Shown here: positions 38,606-47,283 of the stretch, in pieces | Position numbering within the stretch: position 1 is the first letter of the stretch | Layout of the letters: each line of letters opens with the position of its first letter | Source of the DNA: a bacterium | Lineage (GTDB): Bacteria; Eisenbacteria; RBG-16-71-46; CAIMUX01 | Direction of reading: 5' to 3' | DNA: 64,000 bases | Assembly: GCA_030431975.1 (NCBI GenBank) | Contig: JAUIHP010000024.1 | Coordinates: 1 to 64,000 of the forward strand | Made by a program: the position numbers and the translations under genes | Notes under the pieces: model-generated | Database searches by the model: none | What the model saw: the letters and a program-made list of their open reading frames with translations, nothing else | Told to the model about the DNA's origin: nothing

Positions 38606-39748
38606 CTACGAAAAAACTCCGGAGGCCCGCTCGGCGTGGTAGGAACTGCGCACGAGGGGCCCGCTCTCGACGTGCTTGAACCCCATCTCGCGGGCAAGTT
38701 CGCCCAGGCGGTCGAAGTCGCGCGGATGGACGAACCGCTCGACGGGAAGGTGAGACTTCGTCGGCTGCAGGTACTGGCCAAGGGTCACGATGTCGCAGTC
38801 GATCGCTCTCAGATCGCGCAGGACCTCCACGATCTCCTCGTCCGTCTCCCCAAGTCCGACCATCAAGCTCGACTTCGTGATCGCGCCGCGGGACTTGGCA
38901 TGTTCCAGGACCCAGAGACTGCGTTCGTACTGCGCCTGCGGACGCACTTTCTTGTGCAACCGCGGCACCGTCTCGCAGTTGTGAGCGAGAATGTCGGGCT
39001 GCGCTTCCAAAACGCGATCGAGGTTCGCTTCGCTGCCTTTGAAATCGGGAATCAAAACTTCGATCCGAAGTTCCGGGCTTCGCCGACGAACCGCACGGAC
39101 CGTCTCCGCCCAAATGACGGAGCCGCCGTCGTCACGTTCATCGCGATCGACGGAAGTGATGACGACATGGACAAGCTTCATCGATGCGATCGCCTCGGCC
39201 ACGCGTTCGGGTTCCGCCTCGTCGTACTCCGGCGGACGGCCTGTGTAGACGGCGCAGAATCCGCAAGAGCGGGTGCAGACGTTCCCCAGGATCATGAAGG
39301 TGGCCGTACCGGCCGACCAGCACTCTCCAATGTTGGGACAGTTCGCACTCTCGCAAACCGTGTGTAGTTCGTTGCGGTTGACGATGCCGCGCGTCTTCGC
39401 GAACTGAGCGGTTTGCGGCAACTGAACGCGCAGCCACTCGGGACGCCGCTTCGGGCGTTCGCGAGTCGCCGCCGTCGCGGTCGCCGCGGTCGCCGCGGTC
39501 GCGGTCGCGGTCGCCGAAACCGCTTCCACCGATGAACCGTCCACCGAGGATGAATCCGGCGGGAAGGCTCCCCCTCCCCCGCAAGGCGGAGGCGTAGGCG
39601 GAACCGTCCACTCGAGACTCACCCCGTCCAAAGCATCGACCTCGGCGGCACCGGCTTCACTTCGGTCACGGCCGTCGCAGGCGGAGTCCGTCCGGTCACC
39701 GGCAAGGTCCGGCCGGTCGCTGACCAGGTCCGGCCGGCCGCTGCCCAC
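38606..39748 (-). CDS. lipA: Lipoyl synthase
   Basis: A radical-SAM enzyme that inserts two sulfurs into the octanoyl group on E2 and H proteins. Both cluster motifs are intact: CESANCPNIGEC (auxiliary cluster) and CTRSCGFCAV (radical SAM). Downstream segments ITSVDRDERDDGGS, HNCETVPRLHKKVRPQA, KSSLMVGLGETDEE and GQYLQPTKSHLPVERFVHP are standard, and the distal Ser-rich end (VRSSYHAE) supplies the auxiliary-cluster serine. The catalytic part starts near residue 95. The first ~95 residues are not family-like: they come from a 21-nt repeat (RPDLVSD-type heptapeptides) and an Ala-Thr tract. The true start is therefore unclear; GTG 39748 lies inside the repeat. It follows the E2 gene by 74 nt in the same direction. 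Confidence 0.94.
   Translation of the reverse strand: MGSGRPDLVSDRPDLAGDRTDSACDGRDRSEAGAAEVDALDGVSLEWTVPPTPPPCGGGGAFPPDSSSVDGSSVEAVSATATATAATAATATAATRERPKRRPEWLRVQLPQTAQFAKTRGIVNRNELHTVCESANCPNIGECWSAGTATFMILGNVCTRSCGFCAVYTGRPPEYDEAEPERVAEAIASMKLVHVVITSVDRDERDDGGSVIWAETVRAVRRRSPELRIEVLIPDFKGSEANLDRVLEAQPDILAHNCETVPRLHKKVRPQAQYERSLWVLEHAKSRGAITKSSLMVGLGETDEEIVEVLRDLRAIDCDIVTLGQYLQPTKSHLPVERFVHPRDFDRLGELAREMGFKHVESGPLVRSSYHAERASGVFS
39473..39522. repeat. GC-rich 6/9-nt tandem tract in lipA N-terminus
   Basis: A run of GTCGCG and GTCGCCGCG units encoding an alternating Ala-Thr stretch of about 17 residues before the conserved LipA core. Confidence 0.8.
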
Positions 39749-39814
39749 GTCCGTCCGGTTGCTGGCGAGGTCGGTCCGTTCGCCGGCGAGGTCGCGTCGC
39801 TCGCCGGCGAGTTC
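39668..39814. repeat. 21-nt tandem array, 7 units, between E2 gene and lipA
   Basis: Seven degenerate 21-nt units on the - strand (GACCTCGCCGGCGAACGGACC type), starting 8 nt after the E2 stop and continuing in frame into the lipA reading frame. Each unit encodes D-L-A-G-D/E-R-x. Confidence 0.85.
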
Positions 39815-39821
39815 GGGCTGT

Positions 39822-41300
39822 TTAGATCGATCCGAGATCGAAGTTCTCCAGGTAGTGGCGGACCCGCTGGATGAAGAGACCTCCCAGCTTGCCGTCGATG
39901 TGACGGTGATCGTAGGAGAGACTCAGGTACATGATGTCACGCACCGCGATGGCGTCACCGACCACGACCGGACGCTTGATGATCGCGCCCACGCCGAGAA
40001 TGGCCGACTGCGGCTGGTTGATAATGGGAATTCCGAAGAGGTTTCCGAAGCTTCCCATGTTCGTCACGGTAAACGTTCCGCCCGCGACCTCATCCGGCTT
40101 GAGCTGCTTTCCGCGAGCCCGCTTCGCCAGATCGTCGATGGAGCGTCCGAGGCCACGGAAGTTCATCTCTTCCGAATGCTTGATCACCGGAACGATGAGG
40201 CCGCTCTCGAGCGCCACGGCGACGCCCATGTTGATATAGCGCTTGAGCAGGATTTGCCCGTTCTCGATCGTCGAGTTGACCATCGGATAGTCGAGCAACG
40301 CCCGCACCGCCGCCTGCACGATGAATGGCGTGTAGGTGAGTTTGAATCCGGTCTCGGATTGGAACGCCTTCTTCGACGCCTCACGGAAGCGGACGATCTG
40401 CGTCATGTCGACCTCGGTCACCGACGCCACGTGCGGAGACGTCGCCTTCGACTTGACCATGTGATCGGCAATCAGCGTACGCATCCGGTCCATTTGCACG
40501 ACCTCGACGCGGCCTTCCGGCGTGTCGAGAGTCTGGTCCGGCGTGTAGACGGGATAGGGTTCGGCCTCGGCGCGACTCGGGGCCGCGGGAGCCACATACA
40601 TCGGCAGAGCGGACGCCGGCTGAGCCATGGGCGGGAGCGGCGCACCGGCTGCGGGCGCCGCGGCAGCCGCAGGAGCGCCTGCACCGGATGACGCTGCCGC
40701 CGGAGCCGATCCACGCTGCTGCAGATAGCCGAGAACATCGTCCTTGGTCACGCGGCCACCCCGTCCGGATCCGGACAGAGACTCCAGTTCTTGCAGGGAA
40801 ACGCCCTCTTCGCGGGCGATGGAACGAACGAGGGGCGAGTAGAAATTGTCGCCGACCTTACGGGGAATCTCGCCACCGTTGGCCGCCGGGGATGAATACT
40901 GACTCGATGCGGAGGCATAGGCGGGCGCGGATGACGCCGGAGCGGCTTGCGGACTGGCCGGAGCCGGTGTGGCCGGCGCGGCGGGCGCGGGCTTCTCGGC
41001 AGGTTTCTCCGCCGGTTCCGAAGGCGCCGACGCGGGCTCGGCAGAGGCAGAGGCCCCAGCCTCGGTTTCGATCACGGCCACGACATCACCGACCGGAACC
41101 ACGTCGCCCTCATTCGCCTTGAGTTCGACGATCACGCCACTGGCCGGGGACGGAATCTCCGAGTCGACCTTGTCCGTCGAGATCTCGAGAATGTTCTCGT
41201 CCTTCTCCACGGAGTCACCGACTCCCTTCAGCCATTTCAGGACCGTGCCCTCGGCGATGCTTTCCCCCATCTGGGGCATGACCATATCCATCTTCGCCAC
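39822..41300 (-). CDS. 2-oxoacid dehydrogenase E2 (dihydrolipoyl acyltransferase)
   Basis: Core acyltransferase of a branched-chain 2-oxoacid or pyruvate dehydrogenase complex. Residues 1-80 are a lipoyl domain with the lipoylation Lys44 in EISTDKVDSEIPSP. A long Ala/Pro-rich linker leads to the E3-binding domain (YSPLVRSIAREEGVSLQEL, ~residues 155-195), then a second flexible linker, and the catalytic domain from ~265 ending SLSYDHRHIDGKLGGLFIQR, where His and Asp of DHRHIDG are catalytic. One lipoyl domain and the neighbouring fused E1 suggest a branched-chain or mixed-substrate complex rather than a plain PDH. GTG 41300 follows GGGAGG at 8 nt. It is the fourth gene of lpdA-lipB-E1-E2-lipA. 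Confidence 0.93.
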   Translation of the reverse strand: MAKMDMVMPQMGESIAEGTVLKWLKGVGDSVEKDENILEISTDKVDSEIPSPASGVIVELKANEGDVVPVGDVVAVIETEAGASASAEPASAPSEPAEKPAEKPAPAAPATPAPASPQAAPASSAPAYASASSQYSSPAANGGEIPRKVGDNFYSPLVRSIAREEGVSLQELESLSGSGRGGRVTKDDVLGYLQQRGSAPAAASSGAGAPAAAAAPAAGAPLPPMAQPASALPMYVAPAAPSRAEAEPYPVYTPDQTLDTPEGRVEVVQMDRMRTLIADHMVKSKATSPHVASVTEVDMTQIVRFREASKKAFQSETGFKLTYTPFIVQAAVRALLDYPMVNSTIENGQILLKRYINMGVAVALESGLIVPVIKHSEEMNFRGLGRSIDDLAKRARGKQLKPDEVAGGTFTVTNMGSFGNLFGIPIINQPQSAILGVGAIIKRPVVVGDAIAVRDIMYLSLSYDHRHIDGKLGGLFIQRVRHYLENFDLGSI

Positions 41301-41457
41301 TTCGTAAGCCTCCCGAGCGCGTTGGCGCTCCTCTCGATCCGATTCGGAAACGACGCAGTCGCGTCCTTCCCTTCTTCAATGCCGTGCGCGGCCATCCGTG
41401 TCAAATCACCGGGACGATCACGCCTGTTCTGGAATCGTGTCTAGCTGGCTGCGTTCC

Positions 41458-43527
41458 TCAATAGGCGGCCAGATCCGAGATCGCCGCGAAGACGTGACCG
41501 TCCTGCGGAAGAATCTCCGCCTCGAGAAACCAGTTGTACGGAATCGGCGTGTTCGCGCCGCCAAGGCGGCGGACCGGCGCATCCAGATACTCGAAAGCAT
41601 GCTCGGTGATCTGCGCGGCCACCTCGCTGCCGAATCCACCGAAGAGCACGTCCTCGTGAGCCACCAGCGCCTTCCCGGTCTTGCGCACGCTCTCGACGAC
41701 GGTCTCGGTATCGAAGGGAACCATGGTCCGGATGTCGATGACCTCGGTGGAAATCCCCTTCTCCTTCTGCAAACGGTCGGCCGCATCGAGGGATTTCTTG
41801 ACGAGTGCCCCCCAAGTCACGACCGTCAGGTCCTCACCCTGCCGCACCACCCGTGCCTTACCCCAAGGGAGCAGGAAGTCCGCGTCCGGCTCCGGGGTGG
41901 CCGCGTGCATCTGGCGGTACAGGCCCTTGTGCTCCAGGAAGAGATACGGATCGTCGCCCCGAATGGCGGCCTTCAGCAGCCCCTTTGCGTCCGATGCGTT
42001 GGACGGGTAGGCGACGTAGAGCCCGGGAAAGTGCGCGAACGTCGCTTCGATGTTCTGGCTGTGATAGAGCGCACCGTGGATGTACCCGCCGACGGGTATA
42101 CGGGCCACGAACGGGCAGGTCCAGTTTCCGTCCGAGCGATAGCGCATCGTCGCCATCTCGTTTCGGATCTGCATCATCGCCGTCCAGACATAGTCACCGA
42201 ACTGAATCTCGACGACCGGCTTGTACCCTTTGCAGGCCATTCCGATCGCGGTCCCGATGATGGAGGACTCGGCCAGAGGCGAGTTGAAGACCCGCTCTTC
42301 ACCGTACTTGTTCGTGAGGCCGCGAGTCGCGGTAAATACACCGCCCTTGTTGTCCTGAATGTCCTGCCCGTAGACGACGATCTTCGGGTTCCGCTCCATC
42401 TCTTCGTCCATGGCGTGATTGACCGCGTCGACGAGGACGATGGAGTCGGCAATCGTGCTCTTTGGCTCGAGCGAAGCGCCGGCAGGCGGTTCGTAGCTTT
42501 CGCCGGAGTAGACATGATGCTTTGCCGTCGACGCATCCGGATACGGAACCGCTTCTGCTTCTTCCGCGGTCTCGTCGACTTCCTTCTTCACTTCCGCGCG
42601 AATCTTCTCGAGATCGTCTTTGCTGTAGATCCCGCGCTTGACCAGTTCAGCTTCCAACTGCGGAATCGGATCGCGCTCTTTGTCGGCTTCGAGTTCATCG
42701 GTCGTCCGGTACTTGGCCTGGTTGTCCGACGAGGAATGCGGTAGCAGACGAACGACATCGGCCACGATGACCGTCGGGCCGTCGCCTTTCCGAGCCCGTT
42801 CGACGGCTCGTTCGGCCGCTTCGAACGACTCGACCATATTGGTTCCATCGACCTCGACACGCTCGAGGCCCTCGTAGCCCGCGCACATGTCAAAGACCGA
42901 CTCGCCCGCAGTCTGCTGTTCCTTGGGAACGGAGATCGCGTAGTCGTTGTCCTCGATGAGAAAGATGACCGGAGCCTTCTCGCGTGCCGCCCAGTTCAGA
43001 GCTTCGTGAAAGTCTCCCTGACTGGTCGTCCCTTCTCCCGAGGAGACCATGACGACCTCGTCACTGCCTTCCCGTCGAATGGCCAGACCGGTTCCGACTG
43101 CTTGCAGATACTGCGTTCCGGTCGGACTCGATTGAGAGACGATCCGCAGATCCTTGTGACCGAAGTGCGAAGGCATCTGGCGTCCGCCGGAGTTCGGGTC
43201 ACCTTCTTTCGAAAGGAAGCAAAGCAGCAACTCCTTCGCCGTCATTCCGAACTGAATGCAAAAGGACATTCCGCGATAGTAGGGATACGCCCAGTCCTTC
43301 CCCGATTCCATGTTCGCGGCGAGAGCGATCTGCATCGCCTCGTGACCGGAAGCTCCGATGTGGAAGAAGCTCTTTCCCTGTTTGAGAAGAATCATCATCT
43401 TCTCGTCCAGCCTGCGGGTCAGCAGCATGTTCCGGTACATCTCCTTGAGAAGATCATCCGACAACTTCGACTTCCCCTTTCCCTTCTTCTTCCCCGGCGC
43501 CGTCTTTACGGCCGACTTCGCATTCAC
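41458..43527 (-). CDS. 2-oxoacid dehydrogenase E1, fused alpha and beta subunits
   Basis: A 689-aa single-chain thiamine-diphosphate decarboxylase. Residues ~20-345 are the alpha subunit (PYYRGMSFCIQFGMT, GGRQMPSHFGHKDL, and the ThDP motif SSGEGTTSQGDFHEALNWA leading to EDNDYAISV). Residues ~370-689 are the beta subunit (VVYGQDIQDNKGGVFTATRG, FNSPLAESSIIGTAIGMA, EIQFGDYVWTAMMQIRNE, LVAHEDVLFGGFGSEVAAQI). These make E1 of the branched-chain/acetoin/pyruvate type that normally has two polypeptides; one-chain fusions are known in Bacteroidota and other groups. GTG 43527 overlaps the lipB stop by 4 nt (GTGA), so expression is coupled to lipoylation. Substrate most likely branched-chain 2-oxoacids, from the H/GALYH pocket pattern; that is a guess. 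Confidence 0.92.
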   Translation of the reverse strand: MNAKSAVKTAPGKKKGKGKSKLSDDLLKEMYRNMLLTRRLDEKMMILLKQGKSFFHIGASGHEAMQIALAANMESGKDWAYPYYRGMSFCIQFGMTAKELLLCFLSKEGDPNSGGRQMPSHFGHKDLRIVSQSSPTGTQYLQAVGTGLAIRREGSDEVVMVSSGEGTTSQGDFHEALNWAAREKAPVIFLIEDNDYAISVPKEQQTAGESVFDMCAGYEGLERVEVDGTNMVESFEAAERAVERARKGDGPTVIVADVVRLLPHSSSDNQAKYRTTDELEADKERDPIPQLEAELVKRGIYSKDDLEKIRAEVKKEVDETAEEAEAVPYPDASTAKHHVYSGESYEPPAGASLEPKSTIADSIVLVDAVNHAMDEEMERNPKIVVYGQDIQDNKGGVFTATRGLTNKYGEERVFNSPLAESSIIGTAIGMACKGYKPVVEIQFGDYVWTAMMQIRNEMATMRYRSDGNWTCPFVARIPVGGYIHGALYHSQNIEATFAHFPGLYVAYPSNASDAKGLLKAAIRGDDPYLFLEHKGLYRQMHAATPEPDADFLLPWGKARVVRQGEDLTVVTWGALVKKSLDAADRLQKEKGISTEVIDIRTMVPFDTETVVESVRKTGKALVAHEDVLFGGFGSEVAAQITEHAFEYLDAPVRRLGGANTPIPYNWFLEAEILPQDGHVFAAISDLAAY

Positions 43528-44282
43528 GCGTGAGCTCCCATTCTGAGGAGGCGTGCGGGCGTCTCCCCCTCGGTTGATGACAACTGTTGCAACTCGCGCT
43601 CGAGTTCAAGTTCCGTGACGAGCTGGGCGTCTCGATCAAAGGCGTTCTCGATTTCCGGAATGAGTTTCGCTTCAACCTCGCCGCGATCGGCCGGGCGACC
43701 CAAACACTCCGTCATGGAAGTGACCGGACGTCCCGTCAGGCCACAGGGAATGATCCAGCCGAAAGGCGCAAGATCCGCGTCGACGTTGAGCGCGAATCCG
43801 TGTGTGCTGACCCAGTGGCTCAGATGAAGACCGATGGCGGCCACCTTCGCCTTCTCTACCCAGACGCCGGTGGCTTTCTCGTCCCGTCGCCCCTCGATGC
43901 CGTACGCGCCCAGGGTTCGGATGAGTACTTCTTCGATACTCCGCAGATAGGCGTGGACATCCATTTTCCACTGTCGGAGATCGAAGATCCAGTAACCGAC
44001 GAGCTGGCCGGGCCCGTGGTAGGTGACGTCACCGCCCCGGTTGACGTCGACCAGTTCAACACCGCGTTTCGCGTACTCAGATTCCGAGAGCAGCAGGTTT
44101 TCCCGTCGGGCGTTGCGGCCCAGGGTCACGACCGGTTCGTGTTCGAGAAGGAGCAGGGTGTCCGAGATCCGCCCTTCGTACCGCGCCCGCCAAAGGCGCT
44201 TCTGAAGGTCCCAGAGAGGCCGATAGGACTGTCGCCCCGAGAACGAGACGACCCGAATCGGCAGTTTCTCCACTCCGCTCAC
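43524..44282 (-). CDS. lipB: Octanoyltransferase
   Basis: Moves octanoyl from acyl carrier protein to the lipoyl domain of E2 and GcvH, giving LipA its substrate. The 252-aa protein has all family motifs: HEPVVTLGRNA, the RGGDVTYHGPGQLVGYWI signature, the catalytic Lys in KVAAIGLHLSHWVSTHGFAL and the Cys in IIPCGL, with GRPVTSMTECLG at the end of the domain. It lies between lpdA and E1 and overlaps E1 by 4 nt. GTG 44282 is the start. Its presence with lipA shows de novo lipoate assembly instead of scavenging only. Confidence 0.96.
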   Translation of the reverse strand: MSGVEKLPIRVVSFSGRQSYRPLWDLQKRLWRARYEGRISDTLLLLEHEPVVTLGRNARRENLLLSESEYAKRGVELVDVNRGGDVTYHGPGQLVGYWIFDLRQWKMDVHAYLRSIEEVLIRTLGAYGIEGRRDEKATGVWVEKAKVAAIGLHLSHWVSTHGFALNVDADLAPFGWIIPCGLTGRPVTSMTECLGRPADRGEVEAKLIPEIENAFDRDAQLVTELELERELQQLSSTEGETPARLLRMGAHA

Positions 44283-44369
44283 GAACGTTGCACTCCTTCT
44301 TCAACCAGATGCGTTCGACAATTCCTGTTCGACCACATGCGGTCGACGAGAAGTTTGTCGTCAGCCTGT

Positions 44370-45767
44370 CTAGAACGCGACGCTTTGATCGAACGCGATC
44401 CCCGTCGCGTCGGCCGAAGCCTCCGAGAGCGTCGGATGCGCGTGCACCGTGTCCAGAATCTCCTGGTAGGTGGCCTCGACCGTCAGGCCCAGTCCGAATT
44501 CCGCGATCATCTCCGTCGCCTCGGACCCGATGATATGTGCACCGAGCAATCCACCGTACTTGGCGTCATAGATCACCTTGACGAAGCCGTCGGTCTCACC
44601 GATCGCCAGGCTCTTCCCGCTGGCGCGGAAGGGCATCTTACCGACCTTGATTTCGATCCCGGCCTCTTTGCATGCCTCTTCCGTCATTCCAACGGAGCCC
44701 ACCTGCGGCTGGCAGTAGGTACAGCCCGGAATCTTCCCGTAGTCGATCGGCGGATGATCGTGGCCGGCGATGTGTTCGACGCAGACGATGCCCTCGTGGC
44801 TTGCGACGTGAGCCAACCATGGCGGCCCGATGACGTCACCGATGGCATAGATCCCGGGAACGTTGGTTTTGTAGGTCGTCTTGTCGACGATGATCTGGCC
44901 ACGCTCGTGCTGAACGCCGACCGTTTCCAGTCCGATGTCTTCGACGTTGCCCTGAACTCCGATGGCAACGAGGCACTTCTCGGCCTTGATCGTCTCTTTG
45001 CCCTTCGACGTTTCGACGACCGCCTCAACACCCTTTTTCTTGGCTTTGAGCGAATCGAGTTTCGAACCCGTCAGAAGTTTGAAGCCCTTCTTCTTGTAGA
45101 TGCGGGCCATTTCTTTCGAGACTTCGTGGTCTTCGACCGGGAGCAGGCGATCCTGCATCTCGACGACCGTGACCTCGGCGCCGAATGCCTGGTAGAGATA
45201 GGCGAACTCCATCCCGATGGCGCCGGCGCCGATGACCAGCAGCGATTTCGGAACCTCGGAAAGGACCATCGCCTCTTTGTAGGTCAGGATGTTCTCGCCG
45301 TCCGAGGGAGCGAACGGCAGCTGCCGAGCCCGGGCTCCCGTCGCAAGAATAATGTGATCGGCCGTCACGGTGCGCTTGTGCCCGCCGGGCTCGGTGACTT
45401 GAAGTGTGCCGGGAGCGGTCAGCTTGGCCCAACCGTCGATGACGTCGCTCTTGTACTTCTTGAGGAGGAAACCCACGCCCTTGTTGAGTTGCGCGGCGAC
45501 GTCACGACTGCGTTTGACGACCGCGGGAAAATCGAGTTTGACGCCGTCTGTCTGGATGCCCCAGAAGTCGCCGTGCTTGGTGTGCTCGTAGACCTCGGCG
45601 TTCTTGAGGAGAGCTTTGGTCGGAATGCAACCCCAGTTGAGGCAGATGCCTCCCATGTGCTGGGACTCGATGACGACCGTCTTCAGTCCGAGTTGGGCCG
45701 CCCGGATTCCCGCGACGTAGCCGCCTGGGCCGCCGCCGACGACGGCCACCTGCCAATGATCTGACAT
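44370..45767 (-). CDS. lpdA: Dihydrolipoyl dehydrogenase (E3)
   Basis: A FAD flavoprotein that reoxidises dihydrolipoamide with NAD+. From ATG 45767, with GGAGG 4 nt before it, it is 465 aa, the normal length. FAD-binding AVVGGGPGGYVAGIRAAQLG starts at residue 8; the redox-active pair is Cys42 and Cys47 in GGICLNWGCIPTK; the NAD-binding LLVIGAGAIGMEFAYLYQAF and the YAIGDVIGPPWLAHVASHEG motif are present; the dimer-interface His-Glu pair is HAHPTLSE near the C-terminus. No anomalies. First gene of the lipB-E1-E2-lipA cluster, behind a predicted promoter at 45862-45890. Confidence 0.96.
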   Translation of the reverse strand: MSDHWQVAVVGGGPGGYVAGIRAAQLGLKTVVIESQHMGGICLNWGCIPTKALLKNAEVYEHTKHGDFWGIQTDGVKLDFPAVVKRSRDVAAQLNKGVGFLLKKYKSDVIDGWAKLTAPGTLQVTEPGGHKRTVTADHIILATGARARQLPFAPSDGENILTYKEAMVLSEVPKSLLVIGAGAIGMEFAYLYQAFGAEVTVVEMQDRLLPVEDHEVSKEMARIYKKKGFKLLTGSKLDSLKAKKKGVEAVVETSKGKETIKAEKCLVAIGVQGNVEDIGLETVGVQHERGQIIVDKTTYKTNVPGIYAIGDVIGPPWLAHVASHEGIVCVEHIAGHDHPPIDYGKIPGCTYCQPQVGSVGMTEEACKEAGIEIKVGKMPFRASGKSLAIGETDGFVKVIYDAKYGGLLGAHIIGSEATEMIAEFGLGLTVEATYQEILDTVHAHPTLSEASADATGIAFDQSVAF

Positions 45768-45861
45768 TCCACCTCCGTGTTTTGGGAGCTCACGCTCTGG
45801 CACAGCCTCGCGCTTCCGGCAGGACTCCCTTCGATGCCGGTCCGACGAAGACGAGTCCCCG

Positions 45862-45890
45862 AATTTAGCACAGCCGAAGGGTCGAACCAA
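45862..45890 (-). promoter_or_regulatory. Predicted promoter for the lpdA operon
   Basis: TTGGTT (45885-45890) and TAAATT (45862-45867) with a 17-nt spacer on the - strand, about 95 nt before lpdA, in a 213-nt gap with no gene. Both boxes deviate from consensus. Confidence 0.4.
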
Positions 45891-45980
45891 GGATCGGCCC
45901 CAACCCAAACGAAGCGCAGCAAGCTCGCGAGTTCCCGGCCCGGGACAGCCAAGCGGCTGGCGGACCGTCGTTTGAAACGA

Positions 45981-47024
45981 TCAGTTCTTCTTCCGCGGAG
46001 CAACGAGGCGGGACCCGCGACGTTTGGCGCCGAGCAGGTCGAGAGCCCGGTTCTTGAGCTGGGTCTCCATGTCCCGAACCCGAGCCGGAGTCATCCCCTC
46101 GAGGGGCACTTTTCCCCCAGCCATCATTCCGTGTCCGCCCGCCTTTCCGTCTTCAGCCACGACCTGCTGGATGATACGACCGGCGTTGGCTGTGGGAAGG
46201 TTGGTCCGGATGCTCAGGAGTAGGTCCCTCTCGAATCGCCCCATGGTCAAGGCCCAATGAACCTTCTCCATCCGGACCATGAGATCGGCGAACTGCGCCA
46301 CCATGTCCGGATTGTTCACGTCCCCGAAGCGGGTCACGGCCACATCTCCGTGAAGATGGGTTCCGGCGATGGCCTGATCGACCATTCGGAAGTAGGCGCG
46401 GGAAATCGGCGGGTTCTCGATCTGCGAGAGCGCTTCGTTGTCGACCAGAGCGAAGAACTTGACGAAGGCCCGGGTGTCCGCCCGAGAGGCCTCACGCCCC
46501 AGATTGAGGGTCTCCGTTTTGATCGCGTAAAACATTGCGGTCGCCAAGCGGCGGTCGACCTTGACCTCGGCCGCAGTCACGTACTCGGCAAGCATGGACG
46601 CCGCCGCTCCGTAGTCTTCCCGGACGTCGTAGAAGGGGCTTTTCTTCGTCTCTTCCCGACAGGGATGGTGATCGACAACGATGGTCGGAATCACCCCCTC
46701 GGGCAGCGAGTTGTTGCCGGTCTGGGGTTGCGAATCGACAAGGGCAAACGCGTCGTAATCGGCGAGATTGATGGAGTCCAGCGGGCGAAGCGGAACTCGA
46801 AGAATCCGGGTCAGAGTCCGATTCTCGCTACGCCCGATGATGCCCGCGTAGGCAAGATCCGCCTGCAGTTTCCCGACCTTCCGAACGACTTTGGTCAGGG
46901 CCCACCCACTGGCGATGCTGTCCGGATCCGGATTGTCATGCGTCAGGACGAGGAGTCGTTTCTTGTCCTCGAGCACCTCAGCGAGCTGTCGCAATCGCCG
47001 TTCGGCACCGGAACTGGTCGTCAA
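45981..47024 (-). CDS. DHH/DHHA1 phosphoesterase (NrnA-like)
   Basis: A 347-aa cytoplasmic phosphoesterase of the DHH superfamily. The N-terminal metal-binding motifs are LVLTHDNPDPDSIASGWAL, FALVDSQPQ and VVDHHPCR; the C-terminal DHHA1 domain has AGGHGMMAGG, which binds substrate. This set is typical of NrnA-type enzymes that degrade short RNA (nanoRNA) and/or pAp, but related c-di-AMP or polyphosphate enzymes have the same fold. No CBS or GGDEF domains are present, so it is not a GdpP. TTG at 47024 follows GAGGAGG at 6 nt. It has its own predicted promoter (47062-47091) and lies between a terminator and the lpdA promoter region, so is probably monocistronic. Confidence 0.88.
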   Translation of the reverse strand: MTTSSGAERRLRQLAEVLEDKKRLLVLTHDNPDPDSIASGWALTKVVRKVGKLQADLAYAGIIGRSENRTLTRILRVPLRPLDSINLADYDAFALVDSQPQTGNNSLPEGVIPTIVVDHHPCREETKKSPFYDVREDYGAAASMLAEYVTAAEVKVDRRLATAMFYAIKTETLNLGREASRADTRAFVKFFALVDNEALSQIENPPISRAYFRMVDQAIAGTHLHGDVAVTRFGDVNNPDMVAQFADLMVRMEKVHWALTMGRFERDLLLSIRTNLPTANAGRIIQQVVAEDGKAGGHGMMAGGKVPLEGMTPARVRDMETQLKNRALDLLGAKRRGSRLVAPRKKN

Positions 47025-47061
47025 GGGACGCCTCCTCGGGTGGCTGGGAACAAAACGTGGA

Positions 47062-47091
47062 ATGCTACGAACGATAAATCCGGGAGGTCAA
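47062..47091 (-). promoter_or_regulatory. Predicted promoter for the DHH phosphoesterase gene
   Basis: TTGACC (47086-47091) and TAGCAT (47062-47067) with an 18-nt spacer on the - strand; leader about 30 nt to the TTG start. Confidence 0.55.
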
Positions 47092-47151
47092 GGCTTTCCC
47101 ACGGTCTTTCGGGAAGCGGCCAAGCCTCGGAAACAGTCGAGAGATTTTGCG

Positions 47152-47172
47152 AAAAACAGGACGAATGTCCTG
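47152..47172 (-). terminator. Intrinsic terminator after the histidine-kinase gene
   Basis: On the - strand CAGGAC, loop ATTC, GTCCTG, then TTTTT. It lies ~110 nt after the kinase stop and just before the next promoter. Confidence 0.6.
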
Positions 47173-47254
47173 AGTTGGACGGTGCTCGATACCAGTGGAC
47201 CGTAACCCAGGAATCCGCCCACCCCGCTAGCTTGTTCTCGAGGCAGGTCTGCTG

Positions 47255-47274
47255 AAACTCGACGACGAGTTTTT
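47255..47274. terminator. Hairpin next to the histidine-kinase stop codon
   Basis: AAACTCG and CGAGTTT form a perfect 7-bp stem with an ACGA loop (47255-47272), starting ~12 nt after the kinase stop. The T-tract is on the + strand side, so it may be bidirectional or a transcript-end stabiliser. Confidence 0.4.
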
Positions 47275-47283
47275 CTCGGCCTG

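Noticed and set aside
43587-45764. 725-codon open frame on the + strand
   Set aside because: Antisense to lipB and lpdA, both with complete family motifs; product has no recognisable features.
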